In this document: positions 39,407 to 48,041 of the stretch, piece after piece
Layout of the letters: every line of letters starts with the position of its first letter
Numbering within the stretch: position 1 is the first letter of the stretch
Origin: Candidatus Woesearchaeota archaeon
GTDB lineage: Archaea; Nanobdellota; Nanobdellia; Woesearchaeales; UBA9642
Reading direction: 5' to 3'
DNA length: 56,580 bases
Assembly: GCA_016928115.1 (NCBI GenBank)
Contig: JAFGLI010000013.1
Span: forward strand, 1-56,580
Position numbers and translations under genes: made by a program
The notes under the pieces: generated by a model
Told to the model about the DNA's origin: nothing
Seen by the model: the letters and a program-made list of their open reading frames with translations, nothing else
Database searches by the model: none

Positions 39407-41428
39407 TCACCTGTTCAGCAATGCAAGCTGTATCTCATTGTATAATTCCCTGATTACATTATATATTATAGACTTCTCAATACCATCAAGAGAGCTTTGC
39501 TCATAAATCTCCCTCAGTTTTTCGTAAAACTCTTTTGCTGCCCCAATATCCCCGTTTCTTATAGAATCCCTGCATTTTTCGCTCATCTCATATATCTTCG
39601 GGTGGTTTCTTATGTAATCCACAACATCCTCTCCCACCACTTTTTTCCTGAATGATGCATCTTCAGGTCTTAACTCCCCGAGCTTTTCCTTTAGGAATTC
39701 CTCAAAATCATTATCCTTGTGGCTTCTCTTTTTGTTTTTTCTGGGAATCTCTATTTTTCTAAGGCCGAATAATTCCTCCTTATCCTCCAGGTCCTTTTCC
39801 ACTTTCTCTTTCTCTTCCTCAACCTTATCCAGCTCTTTTTCTTTTGATTTAAGAGCATCTTTTTCTGATTTTAATTTCTCCTTCATCACCTCAAGTTGCA
39901 TTGACTTGAAGGCTCCCTGCTTTCTCAGCTCCTGCTCCTTTCTTGAAAGCTCTGCCTCTTTTTTGTCAAACTCCTTTTCCTTTTCAATCAGTTTTTTCTT
40001 TTCCTCTTTTATTCCTTCATCAATCCTTGTCCTTATTGCCCTTTCAAGGTCTCTCTTCTCTTTTTCAAGCTTATCCTCCTGTTTCTCAAGCTCATCCTGC
40101 TTTTTCTTCAGGGCATGCTCCCTTCTCCTCAGGTTAAGGTGTATCTCTGTTAGCTCATCCCTCTGCCTCTCAAGCTCAAGCTTGGCTTTTGCAATTCTCT
40201 CATCAATCTTCTCCTCAAGCTGCTCCTCGTGGTCTTCAAGAATCTTTATAATATCCTCCTTAAACACAGTCTTTCTTAACTCATTAGCCAATTCTTCTTT
40301 TTCAAGAACATCCTCAATCCATTCTGCAAAATCATTCTTATGCCTGTTTACATGGTATTTGAATACATTTTCATCTATTTTTTTTAAAGCATCAATAAGC
40401 TCCTTTAATGACCTTACCAGCCTGCCGTTTTTCAGAAGCAGCTCATCTCTTGAGGGGGTTGTTTCTTTTCTTACGGCTTTTTTTAATTTGTCTTCAAGCT
40501 CTTTTTGTTTTTTCTTTATTTTCCCGAAGAACCTATTATAGTCAAATTCCTTTTCAGCCATTTCATCCAAAGGAGGTATTCTGGTTTTCTTCTTTGATTT
40601 CTTTTTAGATTGTTTTTTTCTCTTTTTAACTGATTTTTTTATTGATTTGGATTTCTTTTGTTTTTTTGGTTTTTTCTTTTTTGGCTGTTTTTTCTTTTTT
40701 GGGGTTTTTGGCGTTGGTTTTGTTTTCTTTTTTTGTTTCTTAACTTTTGTTTCTGCTTTTTTCGTCTTTTTCTTTTTTTCTTCAGACTTTTCTTTTTTAG
40801 TTTCTTTCTTTTCTTTTTCAGGTTGTTTTGGCTCTTTTTTCTCTTCTGGTTCTGATTTTTCTTCTTCTGCAGGCTCAGTTTCTTTTTTCTTCTTAGGTTT
40901 TTTTTCATCACCAGAGAAAAAGCCGTCCTCATATTCAGTCCAGTTAATATCTTTTTTAATTTCATCTTTTGTTTTATCTGGAACCGAGGATTCCCGAATA
41001 TGCTCGGAAACTTTTGTTTCTGACATTTCAGGCTTTTTTTCTTTTTTTGGTTGTTCTTTTGTTTCTTGTTTTTCTGGCTCGTATAAAACAGGTGGTTTCT
41101 TAATATTCCCTGAAACAGGAATTTCAGGAATTTTCTCCTGAATCATTTGCTTATTTTTCTCAACAGGAGGCTTTTCAATATTGCCTTTTTCATCTTTTTT
41201 TAAGAACTCATCATAAGGAACTCCTGATGTTGGTTTATTGGAAACTGTTAGATTTGAGAAATCCTCATCTAATTTTTTTATTCTTCTGGAAAATTCATCA
41301 TCTTCACTAATCTCAGATATGTCTTTTACCTCATCTTCTCCGGACAAAGAACTGCCTCTCTTCTCTTTTTTCTTTTCTTCCTCTTCTTTACCCCCGGCAG
41401 GAGGCTTTGGGGGCTGGATATCAACCAT
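39407..41428 (-). CDS. Large Lys/Glu-rich coiled-coil protein, unknown
   Basis: A 673-aa protein. The first ~250 residues are disordered and become almost pure Lys/Glu/Pro/Thr (with PPKPPAGG at the very start), followed by a Lys/Gln/Ser-rich basic block. Residues ~390-580 are a continuous coiled coil (ERQRDELTEIHLNLRRREHALKKK). The last ~110 residues form a distinct helical domain (DDVVDYIRNHPKIYEMSEKCRDSIRNGDIGAAKEFYEKLREIYE-type wording). The ATG at 41428 follows GAGGTG with 5-base spacing and is preferred to a GTG at 41434. No signal or membrane helix is present. A structural or scaffold role is plausible but unproven. Confidence 0.7.
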   Translation of the reverse strand: MVDIQPPKPPAGGKEEEEKKKEKRGSSLSGEDEVKDISEISEDDEFSRRIKKLDEDFSNLTVSNKPTSGVPYDEFLKKDEKGNIEKPPVEKNKQMIQEKIPEIPVSGNIKKPPVLYEPEKQETKEQPKKEKKPEMSETKVSEHIRESSVPDKTKDEIKKDINWTEYEDGFFSGDEKKPKKKKETEPAEEEKSEPEEKKEPKQPEKEKKETKKEKSEEKKKKTKKAETKVKKQKKKTKPTPKTPKKKKQPKKKKPKKQKKSKSIKKSVKKRKKQSKKKSKKKTRIPPLDEMAEKEFDYNRFFGKIKKKQKELEDKLKKAVRKETTPSRDELLLKNGRLVRSLKELIDALKKIDENVFKYHVNRHKNDFAEWIEDVLEKEELANELRKTVFKEDIIKILEDHEEQLEEKIDERIAKAKLELERQRDELTEIHLNLRRREHALKKKQDELEKQEDKLEKEKRDLERAIRTRIDEGIKEEKKKLIEKEKEFDKKEAELSRKEQELRKQGAFKSMQLEVMKEKLKSEKDALKSKEKELDKVEEEKEKVEKDLEDKEELFGLRKIEIPRKNKKRSHKDNDFEEFLKEKLGELRPEDASFRKKVVGEDVVDYIRNHPKIYEMSEKCRDSIRNGDIGAAKEFYEKLREIYEQSSLDGIEKSIIYNVIRELYNEIQLALLNR

Positions 41429-41505
41429 CAACACACCTCTTTTTGATTTTTAAATAATGACTTATTTTTTATATAAATATTTTGTTTTATAAAACTATTG
41501 GTTTT

Positions 41506-42441
41506 CTATGGGTTTTTGAAACCAAAATCAGCACAGCCCTTTAAAGATAAATCCTCATCATTTTCTATGAATGAAATACTTATGTCACTGAATTCCCTGT
41601 AATCCTTATTGAAAAATTTTTTAAAAACATCAGTAAACTCATTTTTTATTATACCATCAACAGCATTTATTATATTTCCTGCCAGCAATATTGTTTTCGG
41701 CATGAAGCTTAAGCTCAAACCTGCAGAGGCTTTTGCAATATAATAAACAAACAATTTAACTGCTTCGAGCTCTGCTGAACCATTATTGTTGTTATAATCA
41801 GAAAGTGCTTTTTTCACAATTTCTTCAGGGTTATTCAAATTACTGCCTTTAAGGAATTTATATAAATTAACTATCCCCGGGCCTGAAACTACATTATCAT
41901 ATTTGAATTCCATGTTATTATTGAAAAAATTAAATAATTCAATATCTTTTTTTGTTTCAAGATTTATATAATTATGGCTGAACTCCGAAGAAATGACCTT
42001 ATAGCTGTTATCAGGACACTTAAATAAAAAAACAACACCCAGGCCTGTCCCTGGCATCAATATAAGGATTTTATCGCTGTTGACATTTCCGGAACCTGAA
42101 AAGCCGTAAGCAAAGGCCTCCATATCATTAATAAGAATTATGTTGTTGCATTTCTCTTTTGTTTTCTGTAATTTTATTGTTTCTATACACAACCCAGAAT
42201 TAGAGAGCTTGCATTTTTCCTTATTAAAAAGGATTGGACCTGCACATCCCAGGACACAATTTTTTATTATAATGTCAGGAGAATTTTCTTTGATAAAATT
42301 TACAAAAATATCATCAAGCTCATTGCTGCTGCTTATATCCTTTGTCAGAAAAGAGTGTTTTTTTATTATATTAAGACTCTTATCTACTAAAGCAATCTGC
42401 GTATTAGTACCCCCGATATTCCCTGCGAGAATATATTCCAT
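41506..42441 (-). CDS. glk: Glucokinase (Glk family)
   Basis: A 311-aa ASKHA-fold kinase of the bacterial glucokinase (COG0837) family: phosphate-1 loop LAGNIGGTNTQIALVD, INDMEAFAYG, the GTGLGVVF loop, and VSGPGIVNLYKFL. It phosphorylates glucose to glucose 6-phosphate. It starts 2 bases before the phosphosugar isomerase stop, so the two are coupled. Family-typical archaea use ADP-dependent or ROK enzymes, so this type suggests transfer or an ancient acquisition. Confidence 0.88.
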   Translation of the reverse strand: MEYILAGNIGGTNTQIALVDKSLNIIKKHSFLTKDISSSNELDDIFVNFIKENSPDIIIKNCVLGCAGPILFNKEKCKLSNSGLCIETIKLQKTKEKCNNIILINDMEAFAYGFSGSGNVNSDKILILMPGTGLGVVFLFKCPDNSYKVISSEFSHNYINLETKKDIELFNFFNNNMEFKYDNVVSGPGIVNLYKFLKGSNLNNPEEIVKKALSDYNNNNGSAELEAVKLFVYYIAKASAGLSLSFMPKTILLAGNIINAVDGIIKNEFTDVFKKFFNKDYREFSDISISFIENDEDLSLKGCADFGFKNP

Positions 42442-42442
42442 C

Positions 42443-43522
42443 TTAGTCTATATAAGCACCCATTTTTTCTTTCAGTTCCTCAACCACAGGGACCCCGTTA
42501 GGATCAGTCTTATATATCAGAGACAGATAATATGAAATAAGGTCGCCAAGGTGGATTGAGCTGAATATCTTTGTTAATGCACAATTGCCTTTAATGAGTA
42601 ATCTTGTAATTGGTAATTTTTTCTTTAATATATCCTGGGTTATGTTGACTCTTTTCTTTATCCTTGAAAACTGCCCTTCATCCACAAGTATTATTAAATG
42701 GAAAGATGCAGTAAGATTAGTGAATGCATTTATCTCATTGTGATTCAGTTCAGAGAATTCATTGCAGAAAGCCATGGTTTTTGCGTTTTCATTAAACTGG
42801 GTTTTCCACCTATATGCAACAGGATAAAACAGATGGGATGAATAAATAAGAGGGATTCTTCCCTCAAGTTTTTTTGACAATTGCTTTGCAGTCTCATCAT
42901 ATATTGGCTTTTTAAGGTTCTGCATCAGTTTTTTCACTGCATCCTCCTGACCCCCAATTATTTCGTTTTTCTCAAGAATCTTCAGCAAAGGGAAAAAAGT
43001 ATAAGCCAATGCAACCCTGGGCTCAAATCCTGAAGGTAATTTAACAAAGGGAACATTATCTATTTTTGATTTCCTTTCAAGTATTCCTCCTGAACTCAAT
43101 ATGACCACTGAAGCACCTTTCCTTACCGCATCCTTATAGCACGATATGGCCTCTTCTGTGTTTCCTGAATAAGAGATAACAAAAACAAGGCTGTTTTTCC
43201 CCACAACCCTTGGAATACTATAGTCCTTCACAGAATAAACAAAAGGCATCTTGTTTTTCCTGTCTGATGAGCCTATCATTTCAATGTATGAAGCCAGCAG
43301 GTCTCCTGAAATTCCCGAACCACCCATTCCGCAGCACACTATATCATTTATGTTCTTGTTCTCAATAACAACATCGCTGCCCAGCTTATAAGCATCCCAG
43401 AGCTGGTTTGAAAAATCAAGAATCTGTTTTTTCATATTTTTTGAATCTATATTTTTAGATGCAGGCTCAGCTGTTTCTGCCTTCTTATTTTCCCCATTGT
43501 TTTGTTCAGAATCTTCCATCAT
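42443..43522 (-). CDS. Bifunctional phosphoglucose/phosphomannose isomerase
   Basis: A 359-aa protein with two SIS domains. The phosphate loop is GMGGSGISGDLLASY and a second is VISYSGNTEEAISC; ELNHNEINAF in the C-terminal half contains the catalytic Glu/His region of the TIGR02128 PGI/PMI type. It interconverts glucose 6-P, fructose 6-P and mannose 6-P, linking glucokinase to the phosphohexomutase at 46090. The first ~25 residues are a charged extension. Confidence 0.92.
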   Translation of the reverse strand: MMEDSEQNNGENKKAETAEPASKNIDSKNMKKQILDFSNQLWDAYKLGSDVVIENKNINDIVCCGMGGSGISGDLLASYIEMIGSSDRKNKMPFVYSVKDYSIPRVVGKNSLVFVISYSGNTEEAISCYKDAVRKGASVVILSSGGILERKSKIDNVPFVKLPSGFEPRVALAYTFFPLLKILEKNEIIGGQEDAVKKLMQNLKKPIYDETAKQLSKKLEGRIPLIYSSHLFYPVAYRWKTQFNENAKTMAFCNEFSELNHNEINAFTNLTASFHLIILVDEGQFSRIKKRVNITQDILKKKLPITRLLIKGNCALTKIFSSIHLGDLISYYLSLIYKTDPNGVPVVEELKEKMGAYID

Positions 43523-43591
43523 TAATCCCTCTTTATATTAAAATCAAATATAAGAACAAACTATTTAAATTTTGTGTTTTTTTATTTTATC

Positions 43592-44887
43592 ATGGCAAAG
43601 ATATATATCAAGACATTTGGTTGCACATTAAACCAATATGAAAGCGAAATAATGAAAGGGCTGATTAAGAATTCTGAACACAATATAGTTAATAATGAGA
43701 ACAAAGCAGATTTAATTATTATAAATGGATGCACTGTAACAAAAAGAGCTGAGAACAAGTTCTGGAATTATCTGAAGAAAACTAAAGATAAAAAAATAAT
43801 ATGTGCAGGTTGTGTTGCCCAGGCAGAGCCTTATCTGTTAAAAACAAAATTAAAAAAATATTCTGTAATAGGAACAGAGCAGATACATAATATTTTGGAT
43901 ATAATAAACAAGACATCAGAAGGCAAAATAATACATAATATCAAAAGAAATCCTGAATTAAACCCAAACAAAATTGAAAACCTTAAAGACAATAAGATAA
44001 CTGAGATAATACCAATAGCAAGGGGATGTGTTGGAAACTGCAGTTATTGTATTACTAAACTTGCCCGCGGGAGTTTAAAATCTTTCTCGGTTGATTCAAT
44101 AATAAAAAGATTTGAAAAAGGCCTGAAAAAAGGCTCAAGGGAATTCTGGATTACAGCAGAGGATACCGGGGCTTATGGAAAAGACATGAATAATGGTGTT
44201 AATATTATATATTTACTAAAATACATATTAAAAAATATAAACGGAGATTATAAAATAAGGCTGAGCATGGGAAACCCAAACCATTTCATTAAATTCAGAA
44301 AAGAACTGGCTGATATATTAAAAGATGAAAGGATGTTCAAGTTCATTCATCTGCCCTTGCAGTCAGGAAGCAATAAGATTCTGAAAGAAATGAATAGATA
44401 TTATAAAAAAGAGGAATTCCTGGACTTGATAATATATCTGAAAAAACAAATCCCTGAAATTACAATAAGCACAGATGTAATCCTGGGTTTTCCCGGGGAA
44501 ACTGAAAAAGATTTCAATGAAACAATTAATGTTATTAAGAAAACAAAGCCGGATATTTTAAACATAAACCGATTCTCTCCAAGACCAAAAACAAAAGCCT
44601 ATGAGCTGAAAGAATTACAGTCAAATATCCTCAAAGAAAGGTCGAGAAAGATGACAAAACTGTTTGAAAAAATAGGATATGAGAATAATAAAAAATGGCT
44701 GAATAAAAAGGCTGAGGTTTTAATAGATGAAGAAGGCAAGAAAGGAACAAAAACAATGAAAGGAAGAAATAATTCCTATAAAACTGTGGTTGTATCATAT
44801 AAAAACAAAAAAGCCGGACTGGGGGAAAAAGTTAATGTTAAAATAGACAAAATCAGTTATTTTGACTTAAGAGGCTCAATGATATAA
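43592..44887 (+). CDS. tRNA methylthiotransferase (MiaB/e-MtaB family)
   Basis: A 431-aa radical SAM enzyme. The N-terminal UPF0004 domain starts IYIKTFGCTLNQYESEIMKG and holds the auxiliary cluster Cys residues (GCTLN, NGCTVT and CAGCVAQ). The radical SAM motif is CVGNCSYCITKLARG, and the C-terminal TRAM domain ends with VNVKIDKISYFDLRG. Archaeal members (e-MtaB) add a 2-methylthio group to t6A37 of tRNA. The ATG at 43592 (MAKIY) is preferred over one at 43574 because the family begins there. Confidence 0.93.
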   Translation: MAKIYIKTFGCTLNQYESEIMKGLIKNSEHNIVNNENKADLIIINGCTVTKRAENKFWNYLKKTKDKKIICAGCVAQAEPYLLKTKLKKYSVIGTEQIHNILDIINKTSEGKIIHNIKRNPELNPNKIENLKDNKITEIIPIARGCVGNCSYCITKLARGSLKSFSVDSIIKRFEKGLKKGSREFWITAEDTGAYGKDMNNGVNIIYLLKYILKNINGDYKIRLSMGNPNHFIKFRKELADILKDERMFKFIHLPLQSGSNKILKEMNRYYKKEEFLDLIIYLKKQIPEITISTDVILGFPGETEKDFNETINVIKKTKPDILNINRFSPRPKTKAYELKELQSNILKERSRKMTKLFEKIGYENNKKWLNKKAEVLIDEEGKKGTKTMKGRNNSYKTVVVSYKNKKAGLGEKVNVKIDKISYFDLRGSMI

Positions 44888-44959
44888 TTATCATACTTCA
44901 TCATACTTAACAAAATATTTATAAATTCTAAAAAGTTTCCGGGAATATCAGGGGTAAAG

Positions 44960-45277
44960 ATGACGAAAAGAAAAAAAGTTATTTGTTTAACAAGAGATTG
45001 CTGGGTTGAGGATATTTTATTTGATTCAAAAGCAAGGAAGGGGAATGTTTTGTATTTTATGGAAGGAGAGAAAGAATTAATCCATAAAATTATAAAATCT
45101 ATAATAAGTACATACAGACTGGAAAAAAAAGAGGGTATTGAAGGAGTAATAGAAATGTTTTATTATGCAGGAGATGATTTTGATATATCTGCAGATTATA
45201 ATTATTGGTGTTCGAAAAAGAATTGTCCTGAATTATATCAAAAAACAAAAAAAGCTTTAGGGAATATCTTAAAATGA
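44960..45277 (+). CDS. Small unknown protein upstream of RHH-nucleotidyltransferase
   Basis: A 105-aa soluble protein that I do not recognise. It has Cys in pairs at distant places (ICLTRDCW near the start; WCSKKNC near the end) that could bind metal. It overlaps the next gene by 4 bases (ATGA), so they are translated together. A TATA-like ATATTTATAAAT at about 44918-44929 and a GGGGT Shine-Dalgarno precede its start. Its fixed pairing to the nucleotidyltransferase gene is the best clue to function. Confidence 0.6.
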   Translation: MTKRKKVICLTRDCWVEDILFDSKARKGNVLYFMEGEKELIHKIIKSIISTYRLEKKEGIEGVIEMFYYAGDDFDISADYNYWCSKKNCPELYQKTKKALGNILK

Positions 45278-46056
45278 AAGAAAGAGTTACTTTAACAATA
45301 GAAGAAGAACTTCTTAAAAAAATTGATAATAGTATTGATGGGTCTAAGATTAAAAACAGGAGCCATGCTGTTGAGTTATTGTTAAGAAAAGGTTTAGGGA
45401 ATATAAAGCCGCAGAAGGCATTTATACTTGCAGGAGGGAAAAACAACAGCGGGAAATCAAGGTCCATGGTTAAAATAGAGGGAAAAGCTGTTCTTGAGCA
45501 CGTTATTGATTTATTTAAAAAACACGGCATTAATGAGATAATAATATCTGTGAGCAAAAAAAACCAGAAGATAAAAAAATATTTCAGTGATGGCTCATTG
45601 TGGGGGGTTAATATTAAATATATAGAAGAAGAAATGCCACTTGGAACAGGAGGGCCCCTGAACCTTGCCAAAGAAGAGTTGAAAAGCACTTTTGTGATGT
45701 GCAATGCTGATGAGATAAAGGATGTTGATATTCTGGATATGTTTAATTTCCATAAGGAGAATGAAGGTTTGGTTACAATGGCCCTGACAACAGTGAAAGA
45801 CCCTTCTGATTATGGGGTTGTTCTGATGAACGGAAACAAAGTCATGGCTTTTATAGAAAAACCATCAAAGGACATAAGCTCCAGGATGATAAATGCGGGG
45901 CTTTATATAATAGAGCCCGAGATTATTAAGCTGCTGCCTGAAGGATATGCAAATCTTGAGCAGAATGTTTTCCCAAAGCTTGTAAGGGCAAACAAGCTTA
46001 TTGGATATGTGTTTTCAGGCAGGTGGATGGATGGAAAAACAGTAAAAAATAAATAA
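45274..46056 (+). CDS. Sugar nucleotidyltransferase with N-terminal ribbon-helix-helix domain
   Basis: A 260-aa fusion. Residues 1-43 are a ribbon-helix-helix DNA-binding motif (ERVTLTIEEELLKKIDNSI ... NRSHAVELLLRKGL). Residues ~48-255 are a glucose/mannose-1-phosphate nucleotidyltransferase fold: FILAGG at the start, EEMPLGTGGPLNLAKEEL, FVMCNADE (the metal Asp), DYGVVLMNGNKVMAFIEKPS and the Asn-Ala-Gly-Leu-Tyr strand. After LAGG the usual G-x-R-L-x-P loop is replaced by KNNSGKSRSMVKI, so activity may differ. It precedes a phosphohexomutase by 33 bases, supporting NDP-sugar synthesis. Confidence 0.85.
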   Translation: MKERVTLTIEEELLKKIDNSIDGSKIKNRSHAVELLLRKGLGNIKPQKAFILAGGKNNSGKSRSMVKIEGKAVLEHVIDLFKKHGINEIIISVSKKNQKIKKYFSDGSLWGVNIKYIEEEMPLGTGGPLNLAKEELKSTFVMCNADEIKDVDILDMFNFHKENEGLVTMALTTVKDPSDYGVVLMNGNKVMAFIEKPSKDISSRMINAGLYIIEPEIIKLLPEGYANLEQNVFPKLVRANKLIGYVFSGRWMDGKTVKNK

Positions 46057-46089
46057 GATTTATAATCTTAAAAAGAAAAGAGGTTTATT

Positions 46090-47430
46090 ATGGGTATTTT
46101 TAAGGCATATGATATAAGAGGGATTTATCCTGAAGAACTTTCTGAGGAAACAGCATATAAGATAGGAAGGGCTTTTGTTTCATTTCTTAACTGTAAAAAA
46201 GCTGTTGTGGGGTATGATGCAAGGGAATCAGGGAAAAAGCTTTTTGATGCATTAACCAAAGGAATAATAGATCAGGGAGCTGATGTTGTAAATATTAAAG
46301 ATATAACTACACCGATGCTTTTTTTTGCCATAAATAAAATAGAGAATGCAGATTCAGGAATAATGATTACTGCAAGCCATAATCCCGCTGAATATAATGG
46401 ATTTAAATTGTGCAGGGAAAAAGCAATTCCATTAAATGAGAATACAGGAATTAAAGAAATTGAAAAAATGGTTGAAAAAAATGATTTTAAAGAGCCTGAT
46501 AAAAAAGGAGGATACAGTGAATATGATATCGGCGGGGAATATGAAGAATTCTATAATGAATTCACTAAAAAGATTGGCTTGGAAAAAAACAATCTTAATA
46601 TTATTATAGATTGCGGTAATGGTATGGGTTATAAGGAACTGCCTGTAATAAAAAAATTTGCCAATGTTGAGACAATATATGAAAATCCTGATGGAAGTTT
46701 TCCCAACCACAGCCCAGATACCACAAATAAAGAAAACCTAAAAGAAATAAAAGAAAAAATAAAAAATGGAAATTTTGATTTAGGCATTGTATTTGACGGA
46801 GACTGTGACAGGGCTGTTTTTATGGATGAAAAAGGAAATAACATAGAGCCAGATATAATCACTGCACTGATTTCAGAATTTATTTTAAAAGATTCAAAAG
46901 AAAAAAACGAAAAGATAATCTATGACATAAGAAGTTCGCTTGTTGTCGAGGAAACCATAAGGAAAAACAAAGGCATCCCTTTAATACATCCTGTGGGTGC
47001 AAGCCTTATAAAGACAACCATGAGAAAGGAAAATGCTGTATTCTGCGGGGAAAAATCAGGGCATTATATGTTCAGGAATTATTTTTATTCAGATTCTGCA
47101 TTAATGACTATATTTTATGTATTTAAAATCATGCAAAAACAGGAAAAAAGCATTTCTGAAATAATCAAGCCTTATAAAAAATATTACAGCAGCTATATGA
47201 ATTTTGAGGTTTCAGATAAGGATAAAACAATTAAAAAAGTTGAAGATGAATTTACCGACTACAGCAAAAAAATGGATATTGACGGGGTTTCTGTATATTA
47301 TGATAATTACTGGTTTAATATAAGAAAAAGCAACACAGAACCTGTAGTAAGATTAACAATAGAAGCAAAATCAAAGGAGATTCTTGAAAATATAAAAAAG
47401 AGGCTGAATGATATTATTAATGAAAAATAA
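46090..47430 (+). CDS. manB: Phosphomannomutase/phosphoglucomutase
   Basis: A 446-aa alpha-phosphohexomutase with all four domains. The phosphoserine is S96 in MITASHNPAEYNGFKL, the metal loop D236-G-D238-C-D240-R, the sugar loop GEKSGHYMF, and the phosphate loop RKSNTEPVVRL at the end. It converts hexose 6-phosphate to 1-phosphate, the substrate of the nucleotidyltransferase upstream. AGAGGTTTATT precedes the ATG as Shine-Dalgarno. GlmM-type specificity cannot be excluded. Confidence 0.92.
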   Translation: MGIFKAYDIRGIYPEELSEETAYKIGRAFVSFLNCKKAVVGYDARESGKKLFDALTKGIIDQGADVVNIKDITTPMLFFAINKIENADSGIMITASHNPAEYNGFKLCREKAIPLNENTGIKEIEKMVEKNDFKEPDKKGGYSEYDIGGEYEEFYNEFTKKIGLEKNNLNIIIDCGNGMGYKELPVIKKFANVETIYENPDGSFPNHSPDTTNKENLKEIKEKIKNGNFDLGIVFDGDCDRAVFMDEKGNNIEPDIITALISEFILKDSKEKNEKIIYDIRSSLVVEETIRKNKGIPLIHPVGASLIKTTMRKENAVFCGEKSGHYMFRNYFYSDSALMTIFYVFKIMQKQEKSISEIIKPYKKYYSSYMNFEVSDKDKTIKKVEDEFTDYSKKMDIDGVSVYYDNYWFNIRKSNTEPVVRLTIEAKSKEILENIKKRLNDIINEK

Positions 47431-47432
47431 AG

Positions 47433-48041
47433 ATGAACCTTTTTAAAAAAATTAAATCAAATATCAGGAAATCAGAGAATTTTGCCCATGAAACAAAAAG
47501 GTCTGTGACAATAAAGTTTATCTCAGTTATTCTTATTTTTGTTTTTTATTTCTTTTTTGTTTCCATAAGATATAACCACTGGGGCGACGGGTTCATTATA
47601 ACTCTGCTGACATGGTCTTTTTTTGTTTTCTGCACGCCCATTGCTGACGCAGGAGTATTGATTGATTTCCCAATACGCCTGATAACAAAAATAAGGATGA
47701 TTTATTCTGAGATTCTGGTATGGATAACAGCATTATCTATTAACATCTACTCACTGACCTTTATGCCCCAGCTCTATGAAAAAACAATAGTTTTAAGACT
47801 GTTTAATCACATATTATTACAGCCATTCCCTTTCTGGTCAATAATATTAATTTCAGGATTAGGAACTTTCTTATCAATACATTTCGGGGATGAACTCCTG
47901 GATATCTCAAAACACAGGGAAAGAAAGAAATACATTCTGCATGAAAAAAAACACAAGTGGATTTTGATTATATTCATAATTGTAAGCATCCTTATACTCT
48001 ATGATTTCCTGTTAAAAGAATTCGGGATACATATAGTTTGA
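47433..48041 (+). CDS. Polytopic membrane protein, unknown
   Basis: A 202-aa protein with about five membrane helices and a basic cytoplasmic segment before the last one (HFGDELLDISKHRERKKYILHEKKHK). It begins 3 bases after the phosphohexomutase stop and overlaps the next gene by 4 bases, so it is in the same transcript. No family recognised. A link to sugar or glycan handling is only suggested by position. Confidence 0.6.
   Translation: MNLFKKIKSNIRKSENFAHETKRSVTIKFISVILIFVFYFFFVSIRYNHWGDGFIITLLTWSFFVFCTPIADAGVLIDFPIRLITKIRMIYSEILVWITALSINIYSLTFMPQLYEKTIVLRLFNHILLQPFPFWSIILISGLGTFLSIHFGDELLDISKHRERKKYILHEKKHKWILIIFIIVSILILYDFLLKEFGIHIV

Noticed and set aside
39717-40541. 274-aa Ser/Phe-rich reading frame opposite the coiled-coil gene
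   Set aside because: Composition is the mirror of Lys/Glu codons; no start signal or family match.
45099-45704. 201-aa minus-strand frame
   Set aside because: Antisense to the two overlapping genes at 44960-46056, which have clear start signals and a recognised domain.
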